Source of the DNA: Calendula officinalis
Taxonomy: Eukaryota > Streptophyta > Magnoliopsida > Asterales > Asteraceae
Assembly (NCBI GenBank): GCA_963853835.1
Contig: OY970824.1
Coordinates: 42,478,727-42,542,726 of the forward strand
Reading direction: 5' to 3'
Length of the DNA: 64,000 nucleotides
A program made the position numbers and the translations under genes. This document shows, piece by piece, positions 1-13,915 of this stretch (position 1 is the first letter of the stretch; each line of letters begins with the position of its first letter). The notes under the pieces were generated by a model. That model saw only the letters and a list, made by a program, of their open reading frames with translations. It made no database searches and was not told the origin of the DNA.

Positions 1-3000
1 ACTCTTCACTGTTCCCGGCCCGAACTTCATTTTCGGCCCGAACTTCAACCTCGCCCCGAACTTCAACCTCGGCCCGAACATCATCCTCGGCCCGAACACC
101 GAACTTCGGCCCGAACACCACTTCGGCCAGTACATCCCACTTCGGCCCGAACATCACTTCGGCCCGAACATCCCTCTTCGGCCCGAACTCTTCAATATCA
201 TAGATTGTGTGACAAAAGGTGCTATACTAAAACATTCATAACTTTCAGCTCGGGTGTCCGTTTCACGCCCACGAGTAACCAAAATAGCTGGTTCGTTCGT
301 CACTGCCAAGAACAAGTTCAGCCCGAACTCTTCACTGTTCCCGGCCCGAACTTCATTTTCGGCCCGAACTTCAACCTCGGCCCGAACTCCGACCTCGGCC
401 CGAACTTCAACCTCGGCCCGAACATCATCCTCGGCCCGAACACCGAACTTCGGCCCGAACACCACTTCGGCCCGAACATCCCACATCGGCCCGAACACCA
501 CTTCGGCCCGAACATACCTCTTCGGCTCGAACTCTTCAATATCCAAGATTGTGTGACAAAAGGTGCTATACTAAAACATTCATAACTTTCAGCTCGGGTG
601 TCCATTTCACGCCCACGAGTAACCAAAATAGCTGGTTCGTTCGTCACTGCCAAGAACAAGTTCGGCCCGAACTCTTCACTATTCCCGGCCCGAACTTCAT
701 TTTCGGCCCGAACTTCAACCTCGGCCCGAACTCCGACCTCAGCCCGAACTCCGACCTCGGCCCGAACATCATCCTTGGCCCGAATACCGAACTTCGGCCC
801 GAACACCACTTCGGCCCGAACATCCCACTTCGGCCCGAACACCACTTCGGCCCGAACATCCCTCTTCGGCTCGAACTCTTCAATATCCAAGATTGTGTGA
901 CAAAAGGTGCTATACTAAAACATTCATAACTTTCAACTCGGGTGTCCGGTTAACGCCCACGAGTAACCAAAATAGCTGGTTCGTTCGTCACTGCCAAGAA
1001 CAAGTTCGGCCCGAACTCTTCACTGTTCCCGGCCCGAACTTCATTTTCAGCCCGAACTTCAACCTCGGCCCGAATTTCAACCTCGGCCCGAACTCCGACC
1101 TCGGCCCGAACATCATCCTTGGCCCGAACACCGAACTTCGGCCCGAACACCACTTCGGCCCGAACACCACTTCTGCCCGAACATCCCACTTCGGCCCGAA
1201 CACCACTTCGGCCCGAACACCCCTCTACGGCCCGAACTCTTCAATATCCAAGATTGTGTGACAAAAGGTGCTATACTAAAACATTCATAACTTTCAGCTC
1301 GGGTGTCCGTTTCACGCCCACGAGTAACCAAAATAGCTGGTTTGTTCGTCACTGCCAAGAATAAGTTCGACCCGAACTCTTCACTGTTCCCGGCCCGAAC
1401 TTCATTTTCGGCCCGAACTTCAACCTCGGCCCGAACTCCAACCTCGGCCCGAACTCCGACCTCGGCCCGAACTTCAACCTCGGCCCGAACATCATCGTCG
1501 GCCCGAACACCGAACTTTGGCCCGAACACCACTTCGGCCCGAACACCACTTCGGCCCGAACATCCCTCTTCGGCTCGAACTCTTCAATATCCAAGATTGT
1601 GTGACAAAAGGTGCTATACTAAAACATTCATAACTTTCAGCTCGGGTGTCCGTTTCATGCCCACGAGTAACCAAAATAGCTGGTTCGTTCGTCACTGCCA
1701 AGAACAAGTTCGGCCCGAACTCTTCACTGTTCCCGGCCCGAACTTCATTTTCGGCCCGAACTTCAACCTCGGCCCGAACTTCAACCTCGGCCCGAACTCC
1801 AACCTCGGCCCGAACTCCGACCTCGGCCCGAACTTCAACCTCGACCCAAACATCATCCTCGGCCCGAACACCGAACTTCGGCCCGAACACCACTTCGGCC
1901 CGAACATCCCACTTCGGCCCGAACACCACTTCGGCCCGAACATCACTCTTCGGCTCGAAGTCTTCAATATCCAAGATTGTGTGACAAAAGGTGTTATACT
2001 AAAACATTCATAACTTTCAGTTCGGGTGTCCGTTTCACGCCCACGAGTGAGCAAAATAGCTGGTTCGTTCGTCACTGCCAAGAACAAGTTCGGCCCGAAC
2101 TCTTCTCTGTTCCCGGCCCGAACATCATTTTCGGCCCGAACTTCAACCTCGGCCCGAACTCCGACCTCGGCCCGAACTTCAACCTCGGCCAGAACACCGA
2201 ACTTCGGCCCGAACACCACTTCGGCCCGAACATCCCACTTCGGCCCGAACACCACTTCGGCCCGAACATCACTCTTCGGCCCGAACTCTTCAATATCCAA
2301 GATTGTGTGACAAAAGGTCTAAAACATTCATAACATTCAGTTCGGGTGTCCGTTTCACGCCCACGAGTAAGCAAAATAGCTGGTTCGTTCGTCACGGCCA
2401 AGAACAAGTTCGGCCCGAACTCTTCACTGTTCCCGGCCCGAACTTCATTTTCGGCCCAAACTTCAACCTCGGCCCGAACTCCGACCTCGGCCCGTACTTC
2501 AACCTCGGCCCGAACATCATCCTCGACCCGAACACCGAACTTCGGCCCGAACACCACTTCGGCCCAAACACCACTTCGGCCCGAACATCCCTCTTCGGCC
2601 CGAACTCTTCAATATCCAAGATTGTGTGACAAAAGGTGCTATACTAATACATTCATAACTTTCAGCTCGGGTGTCCGTTTCACGCCCACGAGTAACCTAA
2701 ATAGCTGGTTCGTTCGTCACTGCCAAGAACAAGTTCGGCCCGAACTTTTCACTATTCCCGGCCCGAACTTCATTTTCGGCCCGAACTTCAACCTCAGCCC
2801 GAACTCCGACCTCAGCCCGAACTCCGACCTCGGCCCGAACATCATCCTTGGCCCGAATACCGAACTTCGGCCCGAACACCACTTCGGCCCGAACATCCCT
2901 CTTCGGCCCGAACTCTTAAATATCCAAGATTGTGTGACAAAAGGTGATATACTAAAACATTCATAACTTTCAACTCGGGTGTCCGTTTCACGCCCACGAG

Positions 3001-6000
3001 TAACCAAAATAGCCCGTTCGTTCGTCACTGCCAAGAACAAGTTCGGCCCGAACTCTTCACTGTTCCCGGCCCGAACTTCATTTTCAGCCCGAACTTCAAC
3101 CTCGGCCCGAATTTCAACCTCGGCCCGAACTCCGACCTCGGCCCGAACATCATCCTTGGCCCGAACACCGAACTTCGGCCCGAACACCACTTCGGCCCGA
3201 ACACCACTTCGGCCCGAACATCCCACTTCGGCCCGAACACCACTTCGGGCCGAACATCCCTCTACGGCCCGAACTCTTCAATATCCAAGATTGTGTGACA
3301 AAAGGTGTTATACTAAAACATTCATAACTTTCAGCTCGGGTGTCCGTTTCACGCCCACGAGTAACCAAAATAGCTGGTTTGTTCGTCACTGCCAAGAATA
3401 AGTTCGACCCGAACTCTTCACTGTTCCCGGCCCGAACTTCATTTTCGGCCCGAACTTCAACCTCGGCCCGAACTTCAACCTCGGCCCGAACTCCAACCTC
3501 GGCCCGAACTCCGACCTCGGCCCGAACTTCAACCTCGGCCCGAACATCATCGTCGGCCCGAACACCGAACTTTGGCCCGAACACCACTTCGGCCCGAACA
3601 TCCCACTTCGGCCCGAACACCACTTCGGCCCGAACATCACTCTTCGGCTCGAACTCTTCAATATCCAAGATTGTGTGACAAAAGGTGTCATACTAAAACA
3701 TTCATAACTTTCAGTTCGGGTGTCCGTTTCACGCCCACGAGTAAGCAAAATAGCTGGTTCGTTCGTCACTGCCAAGAACAAGTTCGGCCCGAACTCTTCT
3801 CTGTTCCCGGCCCGAACATCATTTTCGGCCCGAACTTCAACCTCGGCCCGAACTCCGACCTCGGCCCGAACTTCAACCTCGGCCCGAACATCATCCTCGG
3901 CCCGAACACCGAACTTCGGTCCGAACACCACTTCGGCCCGAACATCCCACTTCGGCCCGAACACCACTTCGGCCCGAACATCACTCTTCGGCTCGAACTC
4001 TTCAATATCCAAGATTGTGTGACAAAAGGTGTTATACTAAAACATTCATAACTTTCAGTTCGGGTGTCCGTTTCACGCCCACGAGTAAGCAAAATAGCTG
4101 GTTCGTTCGTCACTGCCAAGAACAAGTTCGGCCCGAACTCTTCTCTGTTCCCGGCCCGAACATCATTTTCGGCCCGAACTTCAACCTCGGCCCGAACTCC
4201 GACATCGGCCCGAACTTCAACCTCGGCCCGAACATCATCCTCGGCCCGAACACCGAACTTCGGCCCGAACACCACTTCGGCCCGAACATCCCACTTCGGC
4301 CCGAACACCACTTCTGCCCGAACATCACTCTTCGGCCCGAACTCTTCAATATCCAAGATTGTGTGACAAAAGGTGCTATACTAAAACATTCATAACTTTC
4401 AGCTCGGGTGTCCGTTTCACGCCCACGAGTAACCAAAATAGCTGGTTCGTTCGTCACTGCCATGAACAAGTTCGGCCCGAACTCTTCACTGTTCCCGGCC
4501 CGAACTTCATTTACGGCCCGAACTTCAACCTCGGCCCGAACTCCGACCTCGGCCCGAACTTCAACCTCGGCCCGAACATCATCCTCGGCCCGAACACCAC
4601 TTCGGCCCGAACATCCCACTTCGGCCCGAACATCCCTCTTCGGCCCGAACTCTTCAATATCCAAGATTGTGTGACAAAAGGTGCTATACTAAAACATTCA
4701 TAACTTTCAGCTCGGGTGTCCGTTTCACGCCCACGAGTAACCAAAATAGATGTTTCATTCGTCACTGCTAAGAACAAGTTCGGCCCGAACTCTTCACTGT
4801 TCCCGACCCGAACTTCATTTTCGGCCCGAACTTCAACCTCGGCCCGAACTTCAACCTCGGCCCGAACTCCGACCTCGGCCCGAACATCATTCTCGGCCCG
4901 AACACCGAACTTCGGCCCGAACACTACTTCGGCCCGAACATCCCACTTCGGCCCGAACACCACTTCGGCGCAAACATCCCTCTTCGGCCCGAACTCTTCA
5001 ATATCCAAGATTGTGTGACAAAAGGTGCTATACTAAAACATTCATAACTTTCAGCTCGGGTGTCCGTTTCACGCCCACGAGTAACCAAAATAGCTGGTTC
5101 GTTCTTCACTGCCAAGAACAAGTTCGGCCCAAACTCTTCACTGTTCCCGGCCCGAACTTCATTTTCGGCCCGAACTTCAACCTCGCCCCGAACTTCAACC
5201 TCGGCCCGAACATCATCCTCGGCCCGAACACCGAACTTCGGCCCGAACACCACTTCGGCCAGTACATCCCACTTCGGCCCGAACATCACTTCGGCCCGAA
5301 CATCCCTCTTCGGCCCGAACTCTTCAATATCCAAGATTGTGTGACAAAAGGTGCTATACTAAAACATTCATAACTTTCAGCTCGGGTGTCCGTTTCACGC
5401 CCACGAGTAACCAAAATAGCTGGTTCGTTCGTCACTGCCATGAACAAGTTCGGCCCGAACTCTTCACTGTTCCCGGCCCGAACTTCATTTACGGCCCGAA
5501 CTTCAACCTCGGCCCGAACTCCGACCTCGGCCCGAACTTCAACCTCGGCCCGAACATCATCCTCGGCCCGAACACCACTTCGGCCCGAACATCCAACTTC
5601 GGCCTGAACATCCCTCTTCGGCCCGAACTCTTCAATATCCAAGATTGTGTGACAAAAGGTGCTATACTAAAACATTCATAACTTTCAGCTCGGGTGTCCG
5701 TTTCACGCCCACGAGTAACCAAAATAGATGTTTCATTCGTCACTGCTAAGAACAAGTTCGGCCCGAACTCTTCACTGTTCCCGACCCGAACTTCATTTTC
5801 GGCCCGAACTTCAACCTCGGCCCGAACTTCAACCTCGGCCCGAACTCCGACCTCGGCCCGAACATCATTCTCGGCCCGAACACCGAACTTCGGCCCGAAC
5901 ACTACTTCGGCCCGAACATCCCACTTCGGCCCGAACACCACTTCGGCGCAAACATCCCTCTTCGGCCCGAACTCTTCAATATCCAAGATTGTGTGACAAA

Positions 6001-8799
6001 AGGTGCTATACTAAAACATTCATAACTTTCAGCTCGGGTGTCCGTTTCACGCCCACGAGTAACCAAAATAGCTGGTTCGTTCTTCACTGCCAAGAACAAG
6101 TTCGGCCCAAACTCTTCACTGTTCCCGGCCCGAACTTCATTTTCGGCCCGAACTTCAACCTCGCCCCGAACTTCAACCTCGGCCCGAACATCATCCTCGG
6201 CCCGAACACCGAACTTCGGCCCGAACACCACTTCGGCCAGTACATCCCACTTCGGCCCGAACATCACTTCGGCCCGAACATCCCTCTTCGGCCCGAACTC
6301 TTCAATATCATAGATTGTGTGACAAAAGGTGCTATACTAAAACATTCATAACTTTCAGCTCGGGTGTCCGTTTCACGCCCACGAGTAACCAAAATAGCTG
6401 GTTCGTTCGTCACTGCCAAGAACAAGTTCAGCCCGAACTCTTCACTGTTCCCGGCCCGAACTTCATTTTCGGCCCGAACTTCAACCTCGGCCCGAACTCC
6501 GACCTCGGCCCGAACTTCAACCTCGGCCCGAACATCATCCTCGGCCCGAACACCGAACTTCGGCCCGAACACCACTTCGGCCCGAACATCCCACATCGGC
6601 CCGAACACCACTTCGGCCCGAACATACCTCTTCGGCTCGAACTCTTCAATATCCAAGATTGTGTGACAAAAGGTGCTATACTAAAACATTCATAACTTTC
6701 AGCTCGGGTGTCCGTTTCACGCCCACGAGTAACCAAAATAGATGGTTCGTTCGTCACTGCCAAGAACAAGTTCGGCCCGAACTCTTCACTATTCCCGGCC
6801 CGAACTTCATTTTCGGCCCGAACTTCAACCTCGGCCCGAACTCCGACCTCAGCCCGAACTCCGACCTCGGCCCGAACATCATCCTTGGCCCGAATACTGA
6901 ACTTCGGCCCGAACACCACTTCGGCCCGAACATCCCACTTCGGCCCGAACACCACTTCGGCCCGAACATCCCTCTTCGGCCCGAACTCTTCAATATCCAA
7001 GATTGTGTGACAAAAGGTGCTATACTAAAACATTCATAACTTTCAACTCGGGTGTCCGGTTAACGCCCACGAGTAACCAAAATAGCTGGTTCGTTCGTCA
7101 CTGCCAAGAACAAGTTCGGCCCGAACTCTTCACTGTTCCCGGCCCGAACTTCATTTTCAGCCCGAACTTCAACCTCGGCCCGAATTTCAACCTCGGCCCG
7201 AACTCCGACCTCGGCCCGAACATCATCCTTGGCCCGAACACCGAACTTCGGCCCGAACACCACTTCGGCCCGAACACCACTTCTGCCCGAACATCCCACT
7301 TCGGCCCGAACACCACTTCGGCCCGAACACCCCTCTACGGCCCGAACTCTTCAATATCCAAGATTGTGTGACAAAAGGTGCTATACTAAAACATTCATAA
7401 CTTTCAGCTCGGGTGTCCGTTTCACGCCCACGAGTAACCAAAATAGCTGGTTTGTTCGTCACTGCCAAGAATAAGTTCGACCCGAACTCTTCACTGTTCC
7501 CGGCCCGAACTTCATTTTCGGCCCGAACTTCAACCTCGGCCCGAACTCCAACCTCGGCCCGAACTCCGACCTCGGCCCGAACTTCAACCTCGGCCCGAAC
7601 ATCATCGTCGGCCCGAACACCGAACTTTGGCCCGAACACCACTTCGGCCCGAACACCACTTCGGCCCGAACATCCCTCTTCGGCTCGAACTCTTCAATAT
7701 CCAAGATTGTGTGACAAAAGGTGCTATACTAAAACATTCATAACTTTCAGCTCGGGTGTCCGTTTCATGCCCACGAGTAACCAAAATAGCTGGTTCGTTC
7801 GTCACTGCCAAGAACAAGTTCGGCCCGAACTCTTCACTGTTCCCGGCCCGAACTTCATTTTCGGCCCGAACTTCAACCTCGGCCCGAACTTCAACCTCGG
7901 CCCGAACTCCAACCTCGGCCCGAACTCCGACCTCGGCCCGAACTTCAACCTCGACCCAAACATCATCCTCGGCCCGAACACCGAACTTCGGCCCGAACAC
8001 CACTTCGGCCCGAACATCCCACTTCGGCCCGAACACCACTTCGGCCCGAACATCACTCTTCGGCTCGAAGTCTTCAATATCCAAGATTGTGTGACAAAAG
8101 GTGTTATACTAAAACATTCATAACTTTCAGTTCGGGTGTCCGTTTCACGCCCACGAGTGAGCAAAATAGCTGGTTCGTTCGTCACTGCCAAGAACAAGTT
8201 CGGCCCGAACTCTTCTCTGTTCCCGGCCCGAACATCATTTTCGGCCCGAACTTCAACCTCGGCCCGAACTCCGACCTCGGCCCGAACTTCAACCTCGGCC
8301 AGAACACCGAACTTCGGCCCGAACACCACTTCGGCCCGAACATCCCACTTCGGCCCGAACACCACTTCGGCCCGAACATCACTCTTCGGCCCGAACTCTT
8401 CAATATCCAAGATTGTGTGACAAAAGGTCTAAAACATTCATAACATTCAGTTCGGGTGTCCGTTTCACGCCCACGAGTAAGCAAAATAGCTGGTTCGTTC
8501 GTCACGGCCAAGAACAAGTTCGGCCCGAACTCTTCACTGTTCCCGGCCCGAACTTCATTTTCGGCCCAAACTTCAACCTCGGCCCGAACTCCGACCTCGG
8601 CCCGTACTTCAACCTCGGCCCGAACATCATCCTCGACCCGAACACCGAACTTCGGCCCGAACACCACTTCGGCCCGAACATCCCACTTCGGCCCAAACAC
8701 CACTTCGGCCCGAACATCCCTCTTCGGCCCGAACTCTTCAATATCCAAGATTGTGTGACAAAAGGTGCTATACTAATACATTCATAACTTTCAGCTCGG
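1..8799 (+). repeat. 6110 bp spaced higher-order duplication
   Basis: Positions 1-2670 recur at 6111-8799 with an offset of 6110 bp, matching monomer by monomer including private variants (GGTTAACGCC linker near 942/7052, missing GCTATA giving AAAAGGTCTAAAACATTC near 2315/8425, TACTAATACATTC near 2645/8772). The second copy carries one extra 19 bp sub-repeat near 8678, which is why the offset becomes 6129 at its end. Only scattered substitutions separate the copies. After 2670 and 8799 the two tracts diverge, so this is a segmental duplication inside the array, not a uniform HOR. Confidence 0.9.
4408..6363 (+). repeat. 978 bp trimer, two tandem copies
   Basis: Monomers of 308, 344 and 326 bp starting at 4408, 4716 and 5060 repeat at 5386, 5694 and 6038 with a constant offset of 978 bp. 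Diagnostic shared variants are CCATGAACAAG in the first monomer, AATAGATGTTTCATTCG in the second and GTTCTTCACTGCC in the third. Few differences are visible (for example CCACTTCGG versus CAACTTCGG near 5594), so this is a very recent tandem duplication. The first 200 bases of the window match the end of this unit. Confidence 0.92.
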
Positions 8800-9142
8800 G
8801 TGTCCGTTTCACGCCCACGAGTAACCAAAATAGCTGGTTCATTCGTCACTGCTAAGAACAAGTTCGGCCCGAACTCTTCACTGTTCCTGACCCGAACTTC
8901 ATTTTCGGCCCGAACTTCAACCTCGGCCGAACTTCAACCTCGGCCCGAACTCCGACCTCGGCCCGAACATCATTCTCGGCCCGAACACCGAACTTCGGCC
9001 CGAACACCACTTCGGCCCGAACATCCCACATCGGCCCGAACACCACTTCGGCGCAAACATCCCTCTTCGGCCCGAACTCTTCAATATCCAAGATTGTGTG
9101 ACAAAAGGTGCTATACTAAAACATTCATAACTTTCAGCTCGG

Positions 9143-12100
9143 GTGTCCATTTCACGCCCACGAGTAACCAAAATAGTTGGTTCGTTCGTCACTGCCAAGA
9201 ACAAGTTCGGCCCGAACTCTTCACTGTTCCCGGCCCGAACTTCATTTTCGGCCCGAACTTCAACCTCGGCCCGAACTTCAACCTCGGCCCGAACATCATC
9301 CTCGGCCCGAACACTGAACTTCGGCCCGAACACCACTTCGGCCCGTACATCCCACTTCGGCCCGAACATCACTTCGGCCTGAACATCCCTCTTCGGCCCG
9401 AACTCTTTAATATCCAAGATTGTGTGACAAAAGGTGCTATACTAAAACATTCATAACTTTCAGCTCGGGTGTCCGTTTCACGCCCACGAGTAACCAAAAT
9501 AGCTGGTTCGTTCGTCACTGCCAACAACAAGTTCAGCCCGAACTCTTCACTGTTCCCGGCCCGAACTTCATTTTCGGCCCGAACTTCAACCTCGGCCCGA
9601 ACTCCGACCTTGGCCCGAACTTCAACCTCGGCCCGAACATCATCCTCGGCCCGAACACCGAACTTCGCCCCGAACACCACTTCGGCCCGAACACCACTTC
9701 GGCCCGAACACCACTTCGGCCCGAACATCCCACTTCGGCCCGAACACCACTTCGGCCCGAACATACCTCTTCGGCCCGAACTCTTCAATATCCAAGATTG
9801 TGTGACAAAAGGTGCTATACTAAAACATTCATAACTTTCAGCTCGGGTGTCCGTTTCACGCCCACGAGTAACCAAAATAGCTGGTTCGTTCGTCACTGCC
9901 AAGAACAAGTTCGGCCCGAACTCTTCACTATTCCCGGCCCGAACTTCATTTTCGGCCCGAACTTCAACCTCGGCCCGAACTCCGACCTCAGCCCGAACTC
10001 CGACCTCGGCCCGAACATCATCCTTGGCCCGAATACCGAACTTCGGCCCGAACACCACTTCGGCCCGAACATCCCTCTTCGGCCCGAACTCTTCAATATC
10101 CAAGATTGTGTGACAAAAGGTGCTATACTAAAACATTCATAACTTTCAACTCGGGTGTCCGTTTAACGCCCACGAGTAACCAAAATAGCTGGTTCGTTCG
10201 TCACTGCCAAGAACAAGTTCGGCCCGAACTCTTCACTGTTCCCGGCCCGAACTTCATTTTCAGCCTGAACTTCAACCTCGGCCCGAATTTCAACCTCGGC
10301 CCGAACTCCGACCTCGGCCCGAACATCATCCTTGGCCCGAACACCGAACTTCGGCCCGAACACCACTTCGGCACGAACATCCCTCTACGGCCCGAACTCT
10401 TCAATATCCAAGATTGTGTGACAAAAGGTGCTATACTAAAACATTCATAACTTTCAGCTCGGGTGTCCGTTTCACGCCCACGAGTAACCAAAATAGCTGG
10501 TTTGTTCGTCACTGCCAAGAATAACTTCGACCCGAACTCTTCACTGTTCCCGGCCCGAACTTCATTTTCGGCCCGAACTTCAACCTCGGCCCGAACTTCA
10601 ACCTCGGCCCGAACTCCGACCTCGGCCCGAACTTCAACCTCGGCCCGAACATCATCGTCGGCCCGAACACCGAACTTTGGCCCGAACACCACTTCGGCCC
10701 GAACATCCCACTTCGGCCTGAACACCTCTTCAGCCCGAACATCCCTCTTCGGCCCGAACTCTTCAATATCCAAGATTGAGTGACAAAAGGTGCTATACTA
10801 AAACATTCATAACTTTCAGCTCGGGTGTCCGTTTCACGCCCACGAGTAACCAAAATAGCTGGTTCATTCGTCACTGCCAAGAACAAGTTCGGCCCGAACT
10901 CTTCACTGTTCCCGGCCCGAACTTCATTTTCGGCCCGAACTTCAACCTCGGCCCGAACTCCGACCTCGGCCCGAACATCATTCTCGGCCCGAACACCGAA
11001 CTTCAGCCCGAACACTACTTCGGCCCGAACATCCCACTTCGGCCCGAACACCACTTCGGCGCAAACATCCCTCTTCGGCCCGAACTCTTCAATATCCAAG
11101 ATTGTGTGACAAAAGGTGCTATACTAAAACATTCATAACTTTCAGCTCGGGTGTCCGTTTCACGCCCACGAGTAACCAAAATAGCTGGTTCGTTCGTCAC
11201 TACCAAGAACAAGTTCGGCCCGAACTCTTCACTGTTCCCGGCCCGAACTTCATTTTCGGCCCGAACTTCAACCTCGGCCCGAACTTCAACCTCGGCCCGA
11301 ACATCATCCTCGGCCCGAACACCGAACTTCGGCCCGAACACCACTTCGGCCCGTACATCCCACTTCGGCCCGAACATCACTTCGGCCCGAACATCCCTCT
11401 TCGGCCCGAACTCTTCAATATCCAAGATTGTGTGACAAAAGGTGCTATACTAAAACATTCATAACTTTCAGCTCGGGTGTCCGTTTCACGCCCACGAGTA
11501 ACCAAAATAGCTGGTTCGTTCGTCACTGCCAAGAACAAGTTCAGCCCGAACTCTTCACTGTTCCCGGCCCGAACTTCATTTTCGGCCCGAACATCAACCT
11601 CGGCCCGAACTCCGACCTCGGCCCGAACTTCAACCTCGGCCCGAACATCATCCTCGGCCCGAACACCGAACTTCGGCCCGAACACCACTTCGGCCCGAAC
11701 ACCACTTCGGCCCGAACATCCCACTTCGGCCCGAACACCACTTCGGCCCGAACACCACTTCGGCCCGAACATACCTCTTCGGCCCGAACTCTTCAATATC
11801 CAAGATTGTGTGACAAAAGGTGCTATACTAAAACATTCATAACTTTCAGCTCGGGTGTCCGTTTCACGCCCACGAGTAACCAAAATAGCTGGTTCGTTCG
11901 TCACTGCCAAGAACAAGTTCGGCCCGAACTCTTCACTATTCCCGGCCCGAACTTCATTTTCGGCCCGAACTTCAACCTCGGCCCGAACTCCGACCTCAGC
12001 CCGAACTCCGACCTCGGCCCGAACATCATCCTTGGCCCGAATACCGAACTTCGGCCCGAACACCACTTCGGCCCGAACATCCCACTTCGGCCCGAACACC

Positions 12101-13214
12101 ACTTCGGCCCGAACATCCCTCTTCGGCCCGAACTCTTCAATATCCAAGATGGTGTGACAAAAGGTGCTATACTAAAACATTCATAACTTTCAACTCGGGT
12201 GTCCGTTTAACGCCCACGAGTAACCAAAATAGCTGGTTCGTTCGTCACTGCCAAGAACAAGTTCGGCCCGAACTCTTCACTTTTCCCGGCCCGAACTTCA
12301 TTTTCAGCCCGAACTTCAACCTCGGCCCGAATTTCAACCTCGGCCCGAACTCCGACCTCGGCCCGAACATCATCCTTGGCCCGAACACCGAACTTCGGCC
12401 CGAACACCACTTCGGCCCGAACACCACTTCGGCCCGAACATCCCACTTCGGCCCGAACATCCCTCTACGGCCCGAACTCTTCAATATCCAAGATTGTGTG
12501 ACAAAAGGTGCTATACTAAAACATTCATAACTTTCAGCTCGGGTGTCCGTTTCACGCCCACGAGTAACCAAAATAGCTGGTTTGTTCGTCACTGCCAAGA
12601 ATAAGTTCGACCCGAACTCTTCACTGTTCCCGGCCCGAACTTCATTTTCGGCCCGAACTTCAACCTCGGCCCGAACTTCAACCTCGGCCCGAACTCCGAC
12701 CTCGGCCCGAACTTCAACCTCGGCCCGAACATCATCGTCGGCCCGACCACCGAACTTTTGCCCGAACACCACTTCGGCCCGAACATCCCACTTCGGCCCG
12801 AACACCACTTCAGCCCGAACATCCCTCTTCAGCCCGAACTCTTCAATATCCAAGATTGTGTGACAAAAGGTGCTATACTAAAACATTCATAACTTTCAGC
12901 TCGGGTGTCCGTTTCACGCCCACGAGTAACCAAAATAGCTGGTTCATTCGTCACTGCCAAGAACAAGTTCGGCCCGAACTCTTCACTGTTCCCGGCCCGA
13001 ACTTCATTTTTCGGCCCGAACTTCAACCTCGGCCCGAACTCCGACCTCGGCCCGAACATCATTCTCTGCCCGAACACCGAACTTCGGCCCGAACATCCCA
13101 CTTCGGCCCGAACACCACTTCGGCCCGAACATCCCTCTTCGGCCCGAACTCTTCAATATCCAAGATTGTGTGACAAAAGGTGCTATACTAAAACATTCAT
13201 AACTTTCAGCTCGG
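9143..13214 (+). repeat. About 2.0 kb hexamer HOR, two copies
   Basis: Six monomers starting near 9143, 9469, 9847, 10155, 10463 and 10825 correspond in order to those at 11151, 11477, 11855, 12199, 12543 and 12905. The offset is 2008 bp at the start and 2080 bp later because the second copy has extra sub-repeats. The next monomer (13215) again resembles the first type. Shared markers include AGAATAA with TTCGACCCG in the fifth monomer and GGTTCATTCG in the sixth. Confidence 0.85.
11151..11476 (+). repeat. Representative 326 bp monomer, anatomy
   Basis: Chosen because it is short and regular. 11151-11215 is the 3' half of the linker (starts GTGTCCGTTTCACG, contains CGAGTAACCAAAATAGCTGG). 11216-11411 holds eleven CGGCCC-type cores. 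Successive unit lengths are 23, 18, 18, 18, 18, 19, 17, 19, 17 and 19 bp, then a last core. 11412-11476 is the 5' half of the next linker (CTCTTCAATATCCAAGATTG, then GTGTGACAAAAGG and CATTCATAACTTTCAG). Tails have recognisable identities in a fixed order: TTCATTTT, TTCAACCT (or TCCGACCT), ATCATCCT, ACCGAACTT, ACCACTT, ATCCCACTT, ATCCCTCTT. Monomer variants mostly add or drop whole tailed units. Confidence 0.95.
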
Positions 13215-13915
13215 GTGTCCGTTTCACGCCCACGAGTAACCAAAATAGATGGTCCGTTCGTCACTGCCAAGAACAAGTTCGGCCCGAACTCTTCACTGTT
13301 CCCGGCCAGAACTTCATTTTCGGCCCGAACTTCAACCTCGGCCCGAACTTCAACCTCGGCCCGACATCATCCTCGGCCCGAACACCGAACTTCGGCCCGA
13401 ACACCACTTCGGCCCGTACATCCCACTTCGTCCCGAACCTCACTTCGGCCCGAACATCCCTTTTCGGCCCGAACTCTTCAATATCCAAGATTGTGTGACA
13501 GAAGGTGCTATACTAAAACATTCATAACTTTCAGCTCGGGTGTCCGTTTCACACCCACGAGTAACCAAAATAGCTGGTTCGTTCGTCACTGCCAAGAACA
13601 AGTTCGGCCCGAACTCTTCACTGTTCCCGGCCCGAACTTCATTTTGGGCCCGAACTTCAACCTAGGCCCGAACTCCGACCTCGGCCCGAACTTCAACCTC
13701 GGCCCGAACATCATCCTCGGCCCGAACACCGAACTTCGGCCCGAACACCACTTCGGCCCGAACACCACTTCGGCCCGAGCACCACTTCGGCCCGAACATC
13801 CCACTTCGGCCCGAACACCACTTCGGCCCGAACATACCTCTTCGGCCGAACTCTTCAATATCGAAGATTGTGTGACAAAAGGTGTTATACTAAAACATTC
13901 ATAACTTTCAGCTCG